Positions 12,204 through 24,308 are shown, numbered from the stretch's first letter. The stretch is DNA of 64,000 nucleotides from Neoconidiobolus thromboides FSU 785 (GCA_025603075.1 MU626376.1:1-64000); one strand, 5' to 3'. Numbers and translations are program-made. Notes: generated from the sequence alone by a model not told the origin.

Positions 12204-12302
12204 TAGAAGTGTTTTTTTTGACTTCATTATTTTTTCCATTTTTAAGCGCTATTTAAGCGGAAAAACTGTTAGTAAAATTCTTAAACATAAAATATATCCC
12301 CA
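12204..12302 (-). repeat. MITE family A, copy 9 (reverse)
   Basis: Reverse copy about 200 bp from copy 8, facing it: TAGAAGTGTTTTTTTTGAC to AAAATATATCCCCA. Confidence 0.84.
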
Positions 12303-13249
12303 AATTATTAGGTTCAATAGTTGATTATAAAGATAAATTTTATCAATAAGATGTATTCTTACATATAACCTCTATTCCTTACCAGTTTTTAAAACTTTGC
12401 TAAATCTCAATATTAACATTTATTATTACATACTTTTTATGCTTAAGCCTTGGTACTTATAATTAATATATAAAAAGGTAAAATTCAACGATATAGTTGC
12501 TTAAGTCATATAAGACACATTTTATTAAATAAAGATATTTTTATTATAACTTTGTAACACATTATCAAAGCCTTTATTTTTGTTCTTGGATAACTTTTGT
12601 CAGATAACTAATAAAACAATACTATTTTGCTAAATGGTCAACTCATAAGAAGTTTTGAATAAAATTATTCAAAAACATATGGCAGTTTGCTTTAAGTTCA
12701 AGATAAAATTGTTATTTAAAATAACAATTTGTTTATTATTAAACCAACTTCAAAACTTTTACTTGGTCAAAATATCAAATTATTAGTACTATACAAATAG
12801 TATTTGGCTTTAGCAAATACTAATATTGTTTTAACAATTAATAAGTCTAATATTAGCTAAGAAAACATGAAATTTTATAAGTTTAAATAAAGATGTGTGA
12901 CAAGAAAAATACAGTTATGCTAGTTTAAACTATAGAATGGGATCAATTTAAGGCCATGAAACGTTTTAACCTTTTAATCAAATGTGCACCTGGAGCTATT
13001 ATTAGCATACAGTTATAAAAGTGAATAAATTCTATTGGTTAAATAAAATGCAGGACATGCTTTAAGGGATTGGCGATGAATTACTAAATTAAGCCATATA
13101 ATGTGGTTGAACTAATTTACTACCTATTAAAATGATTTTTAAAACACCGTTTCTTTGGTTTTCAGTCCCCCAGATTCTAATTGTATTCACACTATTATAA
13201 AATAATTTTTTCTAAGTTCAATATCTATCTGTAAGCAATATCTGTAAAC

Positions 13250-14852
13250 ATGTATGTAGGCGATATTACTAGCGAATTAAAAACTAATGCAAATGGCTCA
13301 AAACGATTACCAGAACCACCAAATAGCAAAGGGCCAAAAAATAAAACATCTCCTTATAAAAATCAATATCCAAAATCAACTCCACAGTTGAGCAATAGTT
13401 CTGTGAGGGATGTAACCAACAGTAATACCAATAGCTCATATCCGAATTCAATGAACTCTTCACCAAGGAAAGTACTTTCTCCAGATTACAATTATCAACG
13501 AGGAATGTCACCAAGTTTTATTGGAAATAATAAAATCAGTCAGAGCCCATATAACCAAATGAGTAATACACAAAGAACTTCTTATTATAGAGATTATAAT
13601 CAAGACTTTAATGATTATAGACCGGAAAGCAATTATGGTAATCATTATTACGTTAAAAACCAATATACTTCACCACCCAATAATATGGATTATATACACT
13701 ATGATGGACACAACAGGATGAGCAACTATAGCCATAATATTCAATATGAGCAAACTATGCACTTTAATAATGCTTACAACATACCTCCTGGAAAATATTC
13801 ATCTCGAAGAAGTAGTCAGTGTTCAACACCAAATAAAGCCGATTTTGTCGAGCTAAACAATCTTCCAAATCATGTTCGAGCAGCTGGGCAAAAAGAAGAT
13901 TTAGAATTAATGTCAAATAAGTTTTCATCAAACTCAAATCAATCTTTAAATGAATATAAGCCTTTTATAGCCAATAATAGTGAGGAGTATGGAGGGTTTG
14001 ATCCAAGGCCACCTGCCCATGTTTTAAGACCAGAATCCCAATTTTACGATCAAAGATTAGTTACTAGAGCCAATTTACCTAATCATGTAAATGCTACTAA
14101 TTTAAAACATCAAGATAATCAATTTGCTTCACCATCTACTACCTTTGATCCAGCAAGCCATAGAGTTCCAAGCCATGCTAAAACCCCTATAAAAGAAAAA
14201 AGGAGATCATGCTTTGGTTTATGTGGTTGCTCTGGTAAAATGTGTGTTATTGTTACTACCGCTGCCTGTTTCTTTATTGGGTTGATTCTTTTCTTTTTAT
14301 GGGTGAGAATTCCTGGCATTTCTCCTAGTTCTGAGTTTAGAATTATATCTGGACCAACTACTACGGTAAATGAAACAATATCTACATTTAAAGCTCAATT
14401 GCAGATAGAACTAAGAATCAATAATCCTAATTTCTATCCACTTTGGCTAAATGAACTAAATGGAAAGGTAGTATCTTTAATTTGTATTTATGGGTTGATG
14501 TTAATTTTATTTAGGTGTATGATATAGGCACCAATAACCAGATAGGAAATGGCAATGTTAAACCGCTTTATGTCCCAATTCAAGGAGAGGCTTTCACTAA
14601 TTATACGATAGATATAAATTATTATACATCATCACAACAGGTAAGCTAATTCTAGGGTAATTTAACAGGTTATTAATATTTCTTTAGGATAGAACCTTTT
14701 TAGATATAATGGCAGCTTGTCCACATGAAGACCAAACAACTACTAGATATCCTCTTGGTTTGTCAACTATTGTTGAAGCAAAATTCAACCTTTTTACTTG
14801 GGCTAACATTATACCTAAAGACTCGTTCAATAGAAATATAGTTTGTCAATAA
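13250..14852 (+). CDS. LEA2-like single-pass membrane protein (3 exons, 502 aa)
   Basis: Exons 13250-14467, 14515-14640 and 14688-14852; both introns are 47 bases, GT-AG, phase 0. The first 320 residues are hydrophilic, low-complexity and rich in Asn, Ser, Tyr and Pro, with a repeated NLPNHV motif (about residues 204 and 275) and PPAHV/VPSHA variants. Then come a cysteine cluster (CFGLCGCSGKMC, from about 320), a transmembrane helix (about 332-351) and a C-terminal domain with NNPNFYPLWLNELNGK continuing into VYDIGTNNQIGNGNVK. That is the pattern of fungal LEA2-type beta-sandwich domains on the outer or lumenal side. Reading through the first intron would stop the protein at 425 residues and cut this domain. 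Function unknown; similar fungal proteins are annotated only by the domain. The Cys cluster beside the helix may be palmitoylated (inference). It is convergent with the chitin synthase gene. Confidence 0.82.
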
Positions 14853-15249
14853 TATTTTACACTTTATTAAAATTAATTAGTAATATATATATAATATTTA
14901 AATATTTATATTTCATGGTTTTATTTATAAAGTGATTTTAAAAGTGACATTAATTTATCTTAATCTTAAATTGCTTTTATTATTATCTAATTTAGTTTAT
15001 AAATTATAGTAAAATAAACTATTTTTTAAATAACTCTTGTAAATTCTAAAAATCCTAATCTGGGTAAATTTAAGTCATAATTGCCTCAGTTCAAATATAA
15101 AAATGGAGGCTTTAAAAGTTTTGGAGTTAAATTAAAACTATTAATTCTGTATCATTATTTATATAATCAGTTTTATTAATTATCATATTTTATAAAATTT
15201 GAACTATCTGGATAATTTACTCGATTGTTCTATTAATTGTATATCTTTC
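14853..15249. other. Shared 3' region between convergent genes
   Basis: Tail-to-tail spacer between the LEA2-like gene and the chitin synthase gene. Very AT-rich, with no further gene or recognisable element. Confidence 0.6.
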
Positions 15250-18200
15250 TTAATGTTTTGGAGTACTACCGTTATAAGTTGGGTCAAAAATGGAGTGACG
15301 TAGAATATCACGATTGGATCCATTGTTAGCTAATGATAACCTTGAAACATTCAAAGCAGATGTGCTTGCTCTAGGGTTACCTAAAGATCCCATAGATCTC
15401 CAAGGAAGAGATACCTGTCCATTTTGGTCACAAAGAACCATATGTTCACCCATACCTGGGCTATAATTATCGGCTAAAATTGAGTTGATTTCTTCTTCAG
15501 CAGCAACTACTTTAGAAACTCTCCTTAAAGCTATTGGCGACATATAGCCCATATTATCCAAGTTACCAGGATGGTTACTATTTTGAGAGTCTAATGTATA
15601 TTTTGAATTGGCAGCTTCAGGTACATTCAACAAGTTTTTACTGCTATTTCCATACTTATAAGGCTCATTACGAACAGTAGATGGTAAAGAGACTTGTGTA
15701 CCATATTGACTTAACACTGCAACAGTTCTTCTACGTTTCTCTCTTTCAAATTCTTCCCAACGTTTCATAACAATGTTACTCGAGTCAAACTCTCCTTCGT
15801 TACTACCGTGTCCAGATTTATCCCCTCCAGCAATCATACGTGTTTGACCCCAACTAAAGTCATCAAAATGCCAGAATGAGTAAATAGGAAGAATAAAATT
15901 CCAAATAGGTAAAGCTAATAAATAGATAAACATCCAAAAAATATATCCAATTTGGCGAGTAGTTAAAACAATCAAAATAGCAGGAAGACCAAGAATTAAA
16001 GCTAAAATCACTAATGGAATAGTTGGTGGATTAGGTGCTAAAAAGGCTCTTACTAACAGATAAATAGTGAAGCATATGGCAGACGGTAAAACTATTGTAC
16101 CAATCAATTCCATAAATACAATGAATTGCATTGAAAAACAAAAGGTACCACATAAATCCCTAGTTATTACTAATTCTAATAGATTATGAACAGTAGAGTT
16201 AATCCAACGACGACGTTGAGATAACAAAACGAAGAATGAATCAGGGACAATAGTTTTACAAACAGCTTGAGGAACAAAAATAAGTTTACGCTTTGGAAAT
16301 GTACGTAACATGAGAGTTGTTAAATAACGATCTTCACCTAGCAATAGAAGATTCTTTTGATGTAAAGAAATGACTACATTTTCGGAATACTGCTGTAAAA
16401 TTTCTGGATTACAAAGAACAGGAACCCAATCTCCGTTACTTTTTGGGGCTTTGATCCGGTACATTGAAAAACAACCTGGGAGACAAGTAACACCACCAAA
16501 AATAGATTCAAAGGCTTTTGAAAGATGATGGGATATATAGTATTCAAACACTTGAATAGCTGTGACCCAAGATTGAGATTTGTTTGCAATTTTTGTTTCA
16601 CCACATAAACCCATCACTTTAGGATCTCTTGAAAAACAAGCTACCATTCTAGTAATAGAATCAGGAGCAACCACAGTATCTGCATCTACCATAAGTACAG
16701 TTTCATAAACATCTGGAGTAACTCCAGAAACATTCCAAAACCCGTTAAAGAGCTCATATTCTAACTCGCTCATACGGTCATCAAATATAGCTTTTTGTAA
16801 AAAGGACATCAATATTACTTGAGAATCTCTTTTACCACGATTACCAGGTTTGGGCCCATTGGCTTCTTCTGGAGTACCGCATTTGACTATTAAAACCATA
16901 GGAACTCGATTCTTTGAAGGACTATCTGTTTTCTCATTTGCGTCACCTTTCTTTTTATTAGTTTGGTAATAGTAACCAGCATACACTTTAGCCATATTGT
17001 GTCGTTTAGAACCTTCAGCTATAGCAACATAAGAGTAAGGTTGCACCATATCCGGAGGAATAACAAAATCTTTCATTAAAGATAAACAAATGTCAGGTGT
17101 AGATTTCTCATTTCCTGCACCAGTAATAAGACCATCACAAATTACAAATAATAATTGTCGATTATTTGGATAATTAGTATTTGCTAATGAATCAAGAGTA
17201 GCCTTTATACCAGAAAATCCTTCAGAATAACAAGTCACTAATGAAATAGTATAATGTAATGCAAATCCAAGGTCAGAGTCAATCCCAGGAGGAACAAATA
17301 TGGGTGGACGGTCATAATTGAAGCTTCCTCTTGATTTCATTTCTCCTTCATGAGAATGAATTCCAATTCCTCTAGGTGTAGATAAACAATTAGAAGAGTT
17401 TCTCGCTGAGGGTACTTGTCCAGTACCCATTCTAGAACTAGTGTTATTGATTGGTGTGAAATCTGTAGTAAGTTCTACAGGTAAAGAAGTATCTGATTCT
17501 GTAACACTACTATCCTCACGATCTTCAGCCCAAGCCTCCATTTGGTCATATCTCTTTAATTTATCTTGATAAGTACGTTCATTTAACGATCCTAATCTCC
17601 AGCTTACAATCCAACTAAAGAAAATAGCCATAAAAAATTTAGAAATTACAACAGCAACAATGACAATTAATATAATATATTGAATCGCAGATGAAGTTAA
17701 ACATCCAATGGTACTGGTATCTATCATACCAACTCTTAAAATATCAATCAAACATTTACCAACGCTTGGATCTTCATTAAGCAAAAAATAACTAACATCT
17801 TTACCAAGATATGGCCTATCTTCTCTTCTAAGATCTGCAACAAAACTGGACATTGCAACAGTACCCGTAAGCCATTTTAATCTATTAAGATCAATAACAT
17901 TACCACCATAAACTACTAATCCATTATTTTTATCTTCTACTTCTTTCCATGTAAAAAACACATTTCCAACTTTTTTTAGCTTTGATAAGGACTCTTTATG
18001 ATTAACTGAAAAATGGCAAGAACCATCCGAATTACTTCCTTGTATTGGTGCAGAAGAAAATGGATCAATGGGGAGACATGGAAAATATCTTTGAGGTTCA
18101 TCATTATTTGACCCTTCAAAAAATAAGATATCTTTGCAACTACCAGGATTTTGACGCGTTAATGCTTGAAATAGAAAAGAAAGATCTTTTGTACCAGCAT

Positions 18201-18906
18201 TAATTGATTCATTATCCAAAGCAAAACCACCTTCATAACGAATTTTGCCTACCAAAGCTTCTGGATGGACAAAATTTTTAATATTATAAATAACCCCATT
18301 GATACTTACCATCTCTTTAGTTAGTGTTTTATAAGCCATCTTATTTGTATTTGTATCACCACAAAGAACAGCTTCTAGTGCAAATGTTAAGAAACCAAGT
18401 GCACCTGAAATTACTACAATAATAAATACTAAACTAATTTTTTCTCTCCATGCTTGTTGTACTTGTCGATTTTTCATACCACACCATTTTAATAAAAAGG
18501 GTGGGAAACAACATGTTACGAGCCAAGAAAATAAGGTCCAAGCTCCGATGGCTTTAGAGCGTTCCCTATCTATCATACGCGATTTTTTTCTAGCTAAATT
18601 CGGATGCCTAGAAGAATTACTTGATACCCATCGTCGAAGCTTAGTTCCGCTTTCTGGTCCATTCGAATCTCTTCTTGCTCTACTTCTTCCTGATGCTTTT
18701 CTAGAAGGTGTGGCATCTTGTTTCTTTGGCCGAGGTCGAAATGTTTCCCTTTCATTAGGCATGGTTCTTAACTCTAAACTTTGAGGTGATAGTCCATCCC
18801 TATTTGTTAAATCGGTATCAAAATGAAGTGTATCCGCAGAATTAATTAAGCTATTGTTGACTTCATTTGAACCTATATTGACATCTTTTTTTTCGCTGCT
18901 CTTCAT
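15250..18906 (-). CDS. CHS3: Chitin synthase, class IV (CHS3 type), 1218 aa
   Basis: Polymerises UDP-N-acetylglucosamine into chitin at the plasma membrane (GT2 family). Order: basic Ser-rich cytosolic N-terminus; two membrane helices (about 120-140 and 155-180); an extracytoplasmic region with a cytochrome b5-like stretch (SINGVIYNIKNFVHPE, about 198-217); a membrane segment near 404-430; then the catalytic domain. Catalytic signatures: VDADTVV (about 739), GEDRYLTTLML (about 855) and QRRRWINSTVHN (about 897). Several helices follow (about 915-1015), ending in the WGQTR region and a long hydrophilic tail. The absence of a myosin motor and the wording around QRRRW place it in class IV rather than V/VI/VII; length fits. 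One uninterrupted frame, no intron needed. The gene symbol follows yeast usage for the class. Confidence 0.95.
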   Translation of the reverse strand: MKSSEKKDVNIGSNEVNNSLINSADTLHFDTDLTNRDGLSPQSLELRTMPNERETFRPRPKKQDATPSRKASGRSRARRDSNGPESGTKLRRWVSSNSSRHPNLARKKSRMIDRERSKAIGAWTLFSWLVTCCFPPFLLKWCGMKNRQVQQAWREKISLVFIIVVISGALGFLTFALEAVLCGDTNTNKMAYKTLTKEMVSINGVIYNIKNFVHPEALVGKIRYEGGFALDNESINAGTKDLSFLFQALTRQNPGSCKDILFFEGSNNDEPQRYFPCLPIDPFSSAPIQGSNSDGSCHFSVNHKESLSKLKKVGNVFFTWKEVEDKNNGLVVYGGNVIDLNRLKWLTGTVAMSSFVADLRREDRPYLGKDVSYFLLNEDPSVGKCLIDILRVGMIDTSTIGCLTSSAIQYIILIVIVAVVISKFFMAIFFSWIVSWRLGSLNERTYQDKLKRYDQMEAWAEDREDSSVTESDTSLPVELTTDFTPINNTSSRMGTGQVPSARNSSNCLSTPRGIGIHSHEGEMKSRGSFNYDRPPIFVPPGIDSDLGFALHYTISLVTCYSEGFSGIKATLDSLANTNYPNNRQLLFVICDGLITGAGNEKSTPDICLSLMKDFVIPPDMVQPYSYVAIAEGSKRHNMAKVYAGYYYQTNKKKGDANEKTDSPSKNRVPMVLIVKCGTPEEANGPKPGNRGKRDSQVILMSFLQKAIFDDRMSELEYELFNGFWNVSGVTPDVYETVLMVDADTVVAPDSITRMVACFSRDPKVMGLCGETKIANKSQSWVTAIQVFEYYISHHLSKAFESIFGGVTCLPGCFSMYRIKAPKSNGDWVPVLCNPEILQQYSENVVISLHQKNLLLLGEDRYLTTLMLRTFPKRKLIFVPQAVCKTIVPDSFFVLLSQRRRWINSTVHNLLELVITRDLCGTFCFSMQFIVFMELIGTIVLPSAICFTIYLLVRAFLAPNPPTIPLVILALILGLPAILIVLTTRQIGYIFWMFIYLLALPIWNFILPIYSFWHFDDFSWGQTRMIAGGDKSGHGSNEGEFDSSNIVMKRWEEFEREKRRRTVAVLSQYGTQVSLPSTVRNEPYKYGNSSKNLLNVPEAANSKYTLDSQNSNHPGNLDNMGYMSPIALRRVSKVVAAEEEINSILADNYSPGMGEHMVLCDQNGQVSLPWRSMGSLGNPRASTSALNVSRLSLANNGSNRDILRHSIFDPTYNGSTPKH

Positions 18907-20559
18907 CTTTTAATTTATATAAATGAAGATATGGATCCAATTTTAAATTTAGTTAAGTAAACTAGTAGTTAAATAAGAATTAAATGAGTATGTAAAATAA
19001 TGAAATTAATATAAATGTAAAAGTATGAAAGTAGAAACTAAAATAAATTAAATCTTTTAAGATATAAAAGTTCTCTTTTTAAAAAATTTAAGGAAATAAA
19101 TTTATGAGTTATTTTGGGTGTTTGAAGTTTTTAATTTGATTTGAAACTTTTTATTTTTTATTTATATTCTGGGCAATATAAAAAGTTACACAATTTTCCA
19201 TTTTTAAGGAGAGCTTTCCGTATTTTTGCACCACAACTTTCTTAATTTAGTTGTTGTCAATTTCAAAGTTACCAGAACATTGAGTAGTTCCCATTAAGAT
19301 TATCTTAACAAATTAAATGCTGTCATTTTAAAAATAAAAATCATAAGTATAATAAGTTTTCATAACTTTTTAATGAATAAAATAAAAATTAAACAGTAAA
19401 TAGTAAAATCAGTTATTTTTAGCCTTTTAATTCTATGAATAGGTAGTGAAATTCACGATTGGCGGACACGTATTAAAAAACATGAACATAATTGTACTTT
19501 AGAAAGTTCAGTTGAAAATAAGAAGGCTTAATTTTGGGCTGTTAATCTTGTCAGTAAAAGACTATCTATTTTTGATTTCTCCTAAATCATATTACTAAAT
19601 ACAGTTAAAAAATTATTAAAAAATGCAACATTTTAGCTATTTTCCAATCTATTCTATTTTACAACTACGTAATGAATCATTTTAATTAGTCTTATTTTAA
19701 ATATACTCTAATAGATATTCACCCAAAATCCATGGATTTATGTTAAATAGTTTTAAATCTTATGTTTTTTGGTAATAAGAATTATGATTATACATTTTTA
19801 AAAATTCAATTAGATTTTTAAGTTCCAGTTTTCAACTTTGAAAGGCAAATTATATTGGAACTAAGGTCATTGAGTGTATAATTTCCATTTTTAGAACTTT
19901 CATCACTTTCAAAGTAGAAACATATCAACACTTAAATGAATAAATATTTTACGATATTTTGTACACAATCTATTGAAATTCATTATTACACTTTAATTAC
20001 AATATTACATATAATCATAACTATATTATTTTTAATAGGGTAAATTGGACTTCAAGTTGAGTTTTACTTGAGAACCTGAAATTGAGCCATCTACTTAAAA
20101 ATACTATATTAATACAAGTAAATATTGTTGTTAAAATAAGAACTATTCTCTAATTATATTCAAAATATTGATAGCTATTTAAATACATCTAATTAATTCC
20201 AAGCTTGGCAAAGATTTCAATTTAATAGTTTAATGATAAAAAAGGATCTATCTCAATAATTGTATATTTGAGTTTCGAATATAATTATAAAGTTCAGCCA
20301 TGGATAGTTTTCTAATATAGATTTCGAAGACATCATGAGTTAACCCTATACAAACATTATTTTTTTATAATATTATATTAAATTAGTCTATTCCAATAAT
20401 TAAAATGACTTTATTTTCAATGTTTATTTACTTTTATCTTTAATCATTTTTATCTATCATTCTTTAAAATTATATATTCTTTAATATTTCTGATAATACA
20501 AAAAATAATAGTTTAGCGATCTTAAGTGATATATTCAATACAAATCCTTAACTGTTTAA
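18907..20559. other. Upstream region of chitin synthase and 3' region of the F-box gene
   Basis: 1.65 kb of AT-rich DNA between two minus-strand genes. It must contain the chitin synthase promoter; no confident TATA box or transposon is visible. No open frame with a recognisable domain. Confidence 0.5.
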
Positions 20560-21885
20560 TTACTCATTTCCTTGCTCCACTTTGATCCAGTTTAACATAG
20601 GCATGTTTATTATTAAATCGTAAAACTCTTTACTTAATGGCACATTATAGGGTAGAATAAGTAATAAGGGATCAGTAAACTCACAATCAATGTTGATATT
20701 GGAATTTTCAAGTAAATTAAACTGTTTGATATGAATTTTTTCTAAGTTTGGGAATAAAGATAGAAAACAAAAAAATTGTAAGGGAGTAAAGGAAATAGCA
20801 TTAACATTAATTTGTTTAATAAATGAGCATTGAATTGGAAAAGGTTCATTGTTTTTTAAACATAATATACAATTAGAAATAATAGAATCTATATTGAGAA
20901 ATAAAGAATCAAAAGTAAGTATTTGTATATTTGATAATCTACTAATTTCATCTAATAATAAGGATGATAACCTTTTCATACTAATCTCCCTTAAATTGGT
21001 TAATCTTAACATCTTAATATTATCTGAATCTTCTAGAAAACTAAATGAGCCTAATTTAATAATAGTATTACCTTGCTTTAATAATATATTCATATTGCTT
21101 TCGTTATTTAATTTAAAAAGTGAACTTGAAAGATCATTTAATTTAATATTATTTAATTTACTTAAATTACCAAAACAATTAATATTAAAATCATTATCAA
21201 AATAACCTTCAATTATTAACTTTAAGTTTGAATTGAAATTAAGTTTGGAATCAAATTCAATAGAGGTTATTATACTTCCTTTGCTTTTTAAATGTAATAA
21301 TTTTAACTTATTAAATTCTCTTTTAATTATATCTAATCCATCTACATATATATCATAACTGAAATTTAATTTAAAACTCTCTAACTTCTCCGGATTTAGA
21401 TAATTAATAAAACTTGTAATATCGCCATTGACTGTTTGAAGTTCAAATTGTTCAATTTGATTTAAATACTTACTAATTGGTTTGAAAATTTTATTATAAT
21501 CTCTATTTAAACTATAAATACTTAATCTCTTTAACTTTAATAAATCAATTTCTAATTTATTATTGATATTCTCATCATAGCAAACATAGTAAAAAATAGA
21601 TTCAATATTAGGACAATAATTCAAGTAATCTATATTATCACTTGATATGTTTATGTGCTTCATTAGGTTTCCATTACACTTTATATATTCTTGTTGTAAA
21701 TTGGAATATGCTTTATATTTATCGTCGTTATAAATTGATAATTTCAAATTGAAATCAATTACTTTATATATAGTTTGATAGAAATGTTTATTTAAAAAAC
21801 AATATTGAAAGAGTTCAACTGGATTAATTAATTGGAATACATCGACTAATAATTCATCAGGTAAGTGTTCTAATTTTATAGTCAT
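20560..21885 (-). CDS. F-box protein with leucine-rich body (441 aa)
   Basis: The N-terminus carries an F-box (LEHLPDELLVDVFQLINPVE, about residues 5-45, continuing LFQYCFLNKHFYQTIYK), the Skp1-binding module of SCF ubiquitin ligases. The rest (about 60-441) is rich in Leu/Ile/Asn with spaced leucines in the style of degenerate leucine-rich repeats, probably the substrate-binding part. Expected role: choose a protein for SCF ubiquitination; the target cannot be guessed. Uninterrupted frame, and the first Met lies just before the F-box as in most family members. Many lineage-specific F-box/LRR genes evolve quickly in fungi, so orthology is uncertain. Confidence 0.8.
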   Translation of the reverse strand: MTIKLEHLPDELLVDVFQLINPVELFQYCFLNKHFYQTIYKVIDFNLKLSIYNDDKYKAYSNLQQEYIKCNGNLMKHINISSDNIDYLNYCPNIESIFYYVCYDENINNKLEIDLLKLKRLSIYSLNRDYNKIFKPISKYLNQIEQFELQTVNGDITSFINYLNPEKLESFKLNFSYDIYVDGLDIIKREFNKLKLLHLKSKGSIITSIEFDSKLNFNSNLKLIIEGYFDNDFNINCFGNLSKLNNIKLNDLSSSLFKLNNESNMNILLKQGNTIIKLGSFSFLEDSDNIKMLRLTNLREISMKRLSSLLLDEISRLSNIQILTFDSLFLNIDSIISNCILCLKNNEPFPIQCSFIKQINVNAISFTPLQFFCFLSLFPNLEKIHIKQFNLLENSNINIDCEFTDPLLLILPYNVPLSKEFYDLIINMPMLNWIKVEQGNE

Positions 21886-22065
21886 CTTTAAATATAAAGT
21901 GATAAAGAAGTAATGATTATTTTTTCATTTTTAAAATTATTAGTTGAAATTTTGCTTTTAAAAGCATCACGTCATTTGAACAAGTCATAAGTTATTTTAA
22001 TCTAATAATGCTTGTTTATGCATATTGACAAACAATTAAATATCATTTAAAATAAATATATTAAA

Positions 22066-22155
22066 ATTAAGCAAAAATGTAACTATTTTTGTAGCATTTG
22101 ATGTTCAATATGTAATTTTTGCTAAAAATCAAAATTGAGTAAAATTTGAATTAAG
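22066..22155 (+). repeat. Left arm of a 90-bp inverted repeat flanking the RGS gene
   Basis: Runs from TTAAAATTAAGCAAAAATGT to TTGAGTAAAATTTGAATTAA. It matches the reverse complement of 24773-24863 with only a few differences. Confidence 0.85.
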
Positions 22156-22171
22156 TTGAACTAAATCCATA

Positions 22172-22265
22172 TAGGGGGTGTATTTTAAGAATTTTGCTAA
22201 AAATCTTTCTGTTCAAATAGCGCTTAAAAAATGGAAAAAGTAATGAAGCAAAAAGAACATCCCCA
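22172..22265 (+). repeat. MITE family A, copy 10
   Basis: Forward copy with a short left end (TAGGGGGTGTATTTTAAGAA) and an intact right end (AAAGAACATCCCCA). Confidence 0.84.
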
Positions 22266-22446
22266 TATTATTATTCTATAATTAATTTATATTATTTATT
22301 AAAATTTTGTTGTAACTGAACCACTAACAAATCTATTTCAAACTGTTAAAAAGATTCAAACATAAAAAAATAGATTATTCAGTTAAATTAAAAAAGAGCG
22401 ATTATTCAAAGCAAAAGGGGTCGTATAAACAACTTCAATAAACAGC

Positions 22447-23574
22447 TTAATTTATTTCATTTACTAAACCAAGGTTAACATTGGGAATAAAATACACTGG
22501 TAACATTAAACATAAACTTAAAAGTAAAGAATAAAGTAAAAACCTAAGTTTAAATGTGCAACTTAAACTAGGAATATGAACATTATCCACGGACTCATAT
22601 GGATCTTTAAATATGGAACATTGGCCATTAATTTGACATGTTTTATTATTAGCGGTATGATTTAATAAATAACGATAAAATGGATCTTTACCCCATTGAG
22701 AAATAGGGGAGGATGGTACAGGTGCTTTTTCAGATGGTGTCATAGTAACTTGTGATTTTTCATCTGAACAACAAGCTTCATTCTTGTTATTAGAACAATT
22801 TCGACTGGTATGCTTAAATTGATTAACTAATTGAATTGGACAAGAACTAACTACAGTTATAAAGGGTAATAGGTTAGCTAAAAATAATAAAGGTAAAATA
22901 ACTAATCGAATTAATGGATCAAGTTGAAATAAGATGAAATTAATTAACATAATAATAATTATTATATATAATAAAATACTTGGAGATAATCTTTTGACAG
23001 TACCACATTGACATTTTAACTTGGAATTATGTAATAGGAATTTAGAATAAGATTGAGATAATATTTCATAACAATGATTAGCAATTGGACTTAAACGTTC
23101 TGGATTAGTTTCTAAGTAATTATTTAATAAGACTCCTTTCTTTATTGAATAAGCTAAATTCAATTCCATTGGTGCATTAGGTACTAAAAACAGGTTTAAA
23201 ATGTCTTGTAATTCATCACAAAATGGAGAAGTTTGTTTACAAAATTGAACTAATTGATCTTCAATGACGATATTATTAGTATTAATAGTAAGTTGATTTG
23301 GGATTAAGTTCTTATCACCTATTGGAATTAAACTCAATATTGAGTTGGGTAAATTACTTGCATCGACTAAAATCTTATATTGCTTGTGATATTGCTTTTG
23401 ATTATATCGAATCAAATAGTTATCATACCAAAATAAGAACTCTAAGTTTTCTAAAGTATGTTCATAATAAAATAAATAGTTTCGAAAGTCATGTAAGGAA
23501 TAAGGTGGTAAACTGGAATTACTCAAGATATCTTCTAAGCTGGGTTTAGAACTAAATAATTTATTGAAAAACAT
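22447..23574 (-). CDS. RGS-domain membrane protein, Rax1-like (375 aa)
   Basis: Residues about 10-185 form an RGS-like helical domain: it opens SLEDILSNSSLPPYSLHDFR, then ENLEFLFWYDNYL, the usual RGS helix signature. Two hydrophobic helices follow (about 197-243) around LLYIIIIIMLINFILF and LIRLVILPLLFLANLLPF, then a hydrophilic Cys/Ser-rich loop (about 245-340) and a last helix (about 345-366, FLLYSLLLSLCLMLPVYF). RGS domain plus three C-terminal helices is the layout of fungal Rax1-type proteins, which in yeast help mark cell poles for budding. In this fungus a role in polarity or G-protein signalling is inference. No intron. Flanked by a 90-bp inverted repeat (22066-22155 / 24773-24863). 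Confidence 0.78.
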   Translation of the reverse strand: MFFNKLFSSKPSLEDILSNSSLPPYSLHDFRNYLFYYEHTLENLEFLFWYDNYLIRYNQKQYHKQYKILVDASNLPNSILSLIPIGDKNLIPNQLTINTNNIVIEDQLVQFCKQTSPFCDELQDILNLFLVPNAPMELNLAYSIKKGVLLNNYLETNPERLSPIANHCYEILSQSYSKFLLHNSKLKCQCGTVKRLSPSILLYIIIIIMLINFILFQLDPLIRLVILPLLFLANLLPFITVVSSCPIQLVNQFKHTSRNCSNNKNEACCSDEKSQVTMTPSEKAPVPSSPISQWGKDPFYRYLLNHTANNKTCQINGQCSIFKDPYESVDNVHIPSLSCTFKLRFLLYSLLLSLCLMLPVYFIPNVNLGLVNEIN

Positions 23575-24271
23575 TGAATGTCCTTGTTAATTGTTAATTG
23601 TTAATTGTTAATTTTTGACTGTTAAGTGTATTATTTAATAAATTATAAAATTATAAAAATTTAAAAGAGAGAGTATTGATGAAAGTTAGAAAGCACAGCT
23701 TTTAAACAGAGTTGAGAATTAGATGTTGAAAAAGTGTAAATAATAAAGAATAAAAAAGATCTGATTTTATTAGGATCATATTTTTTAGAGCCTCTAGTTA
23801 ATTCTCCAATGAAATTTCATGTTCTTTTATTACCCTTAGTTAATAAATTAATAACTAAGGATTTAAAATAAAAATCATCAACTAACTTTATTTTTAGTAA
23901 TTTTACAATGTTTAATTTAAAATTTACAAACATAAACTAACATACTTAACCTCTCTTTTGATATCAATTTCAAGTTATTAGAGGTTCTTTAGTCAATTTT
24001 AATTAATCTTTTTCTTTACTTTTATTTTTTTACTTTCATTTTTTTACTTTCATTTTTAAAGTCCCCAACTCCGTTTCAAATTCTTATCTTCTTTAAATCC
24101 TCTAAGGTAAAGTTGTCAACTTTGAAAATGACTACAAAGAGATTCTTTTTAAGAAACAAGAGGCTAATTGAAACCATTGAAAGAAAATTATAAATCTGTA
24201 CTTAAAAAGCTTGGTAACTCTAAAAATAATAGAATAGTGAATAAGATATTATAATTATTATCACCTTATGT

Positions 24272-24308
24272 TTAATAATATTAATAATATTAATAATATT
24301 AATAATAT
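24272..24308. repeat. Microsatellite (AATATTAAT)n
   Basis: About four perfect 9-bp units of AATATTAAT-type sequence, likely polymorphic. Confidence 0.85.

Larger units (their letters stand above)
10661..13249. other. Gene-poor stretch with three MITEs
   Basis: Holds MITE copies 7, 8 and 9. The reverse frame at 11363-11563 and others show no domain. The last few hundred bases before 13250 presumably hold the promoter of the LEA2-like gene; no clear element is visible. Confidence 0.55.
21886..22446. other. Intergenic region with one MITE and one arm of an inverted repeat
   Basis: Contains the inverted-repeat arm 22066-22155 and MITE copy 10; nothing else recognised. Confidence 0.6.

Noticed and set aside
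20849-21205. 118-codon forward frame
   Set aside because: Antisense shadow of the F-box gene.
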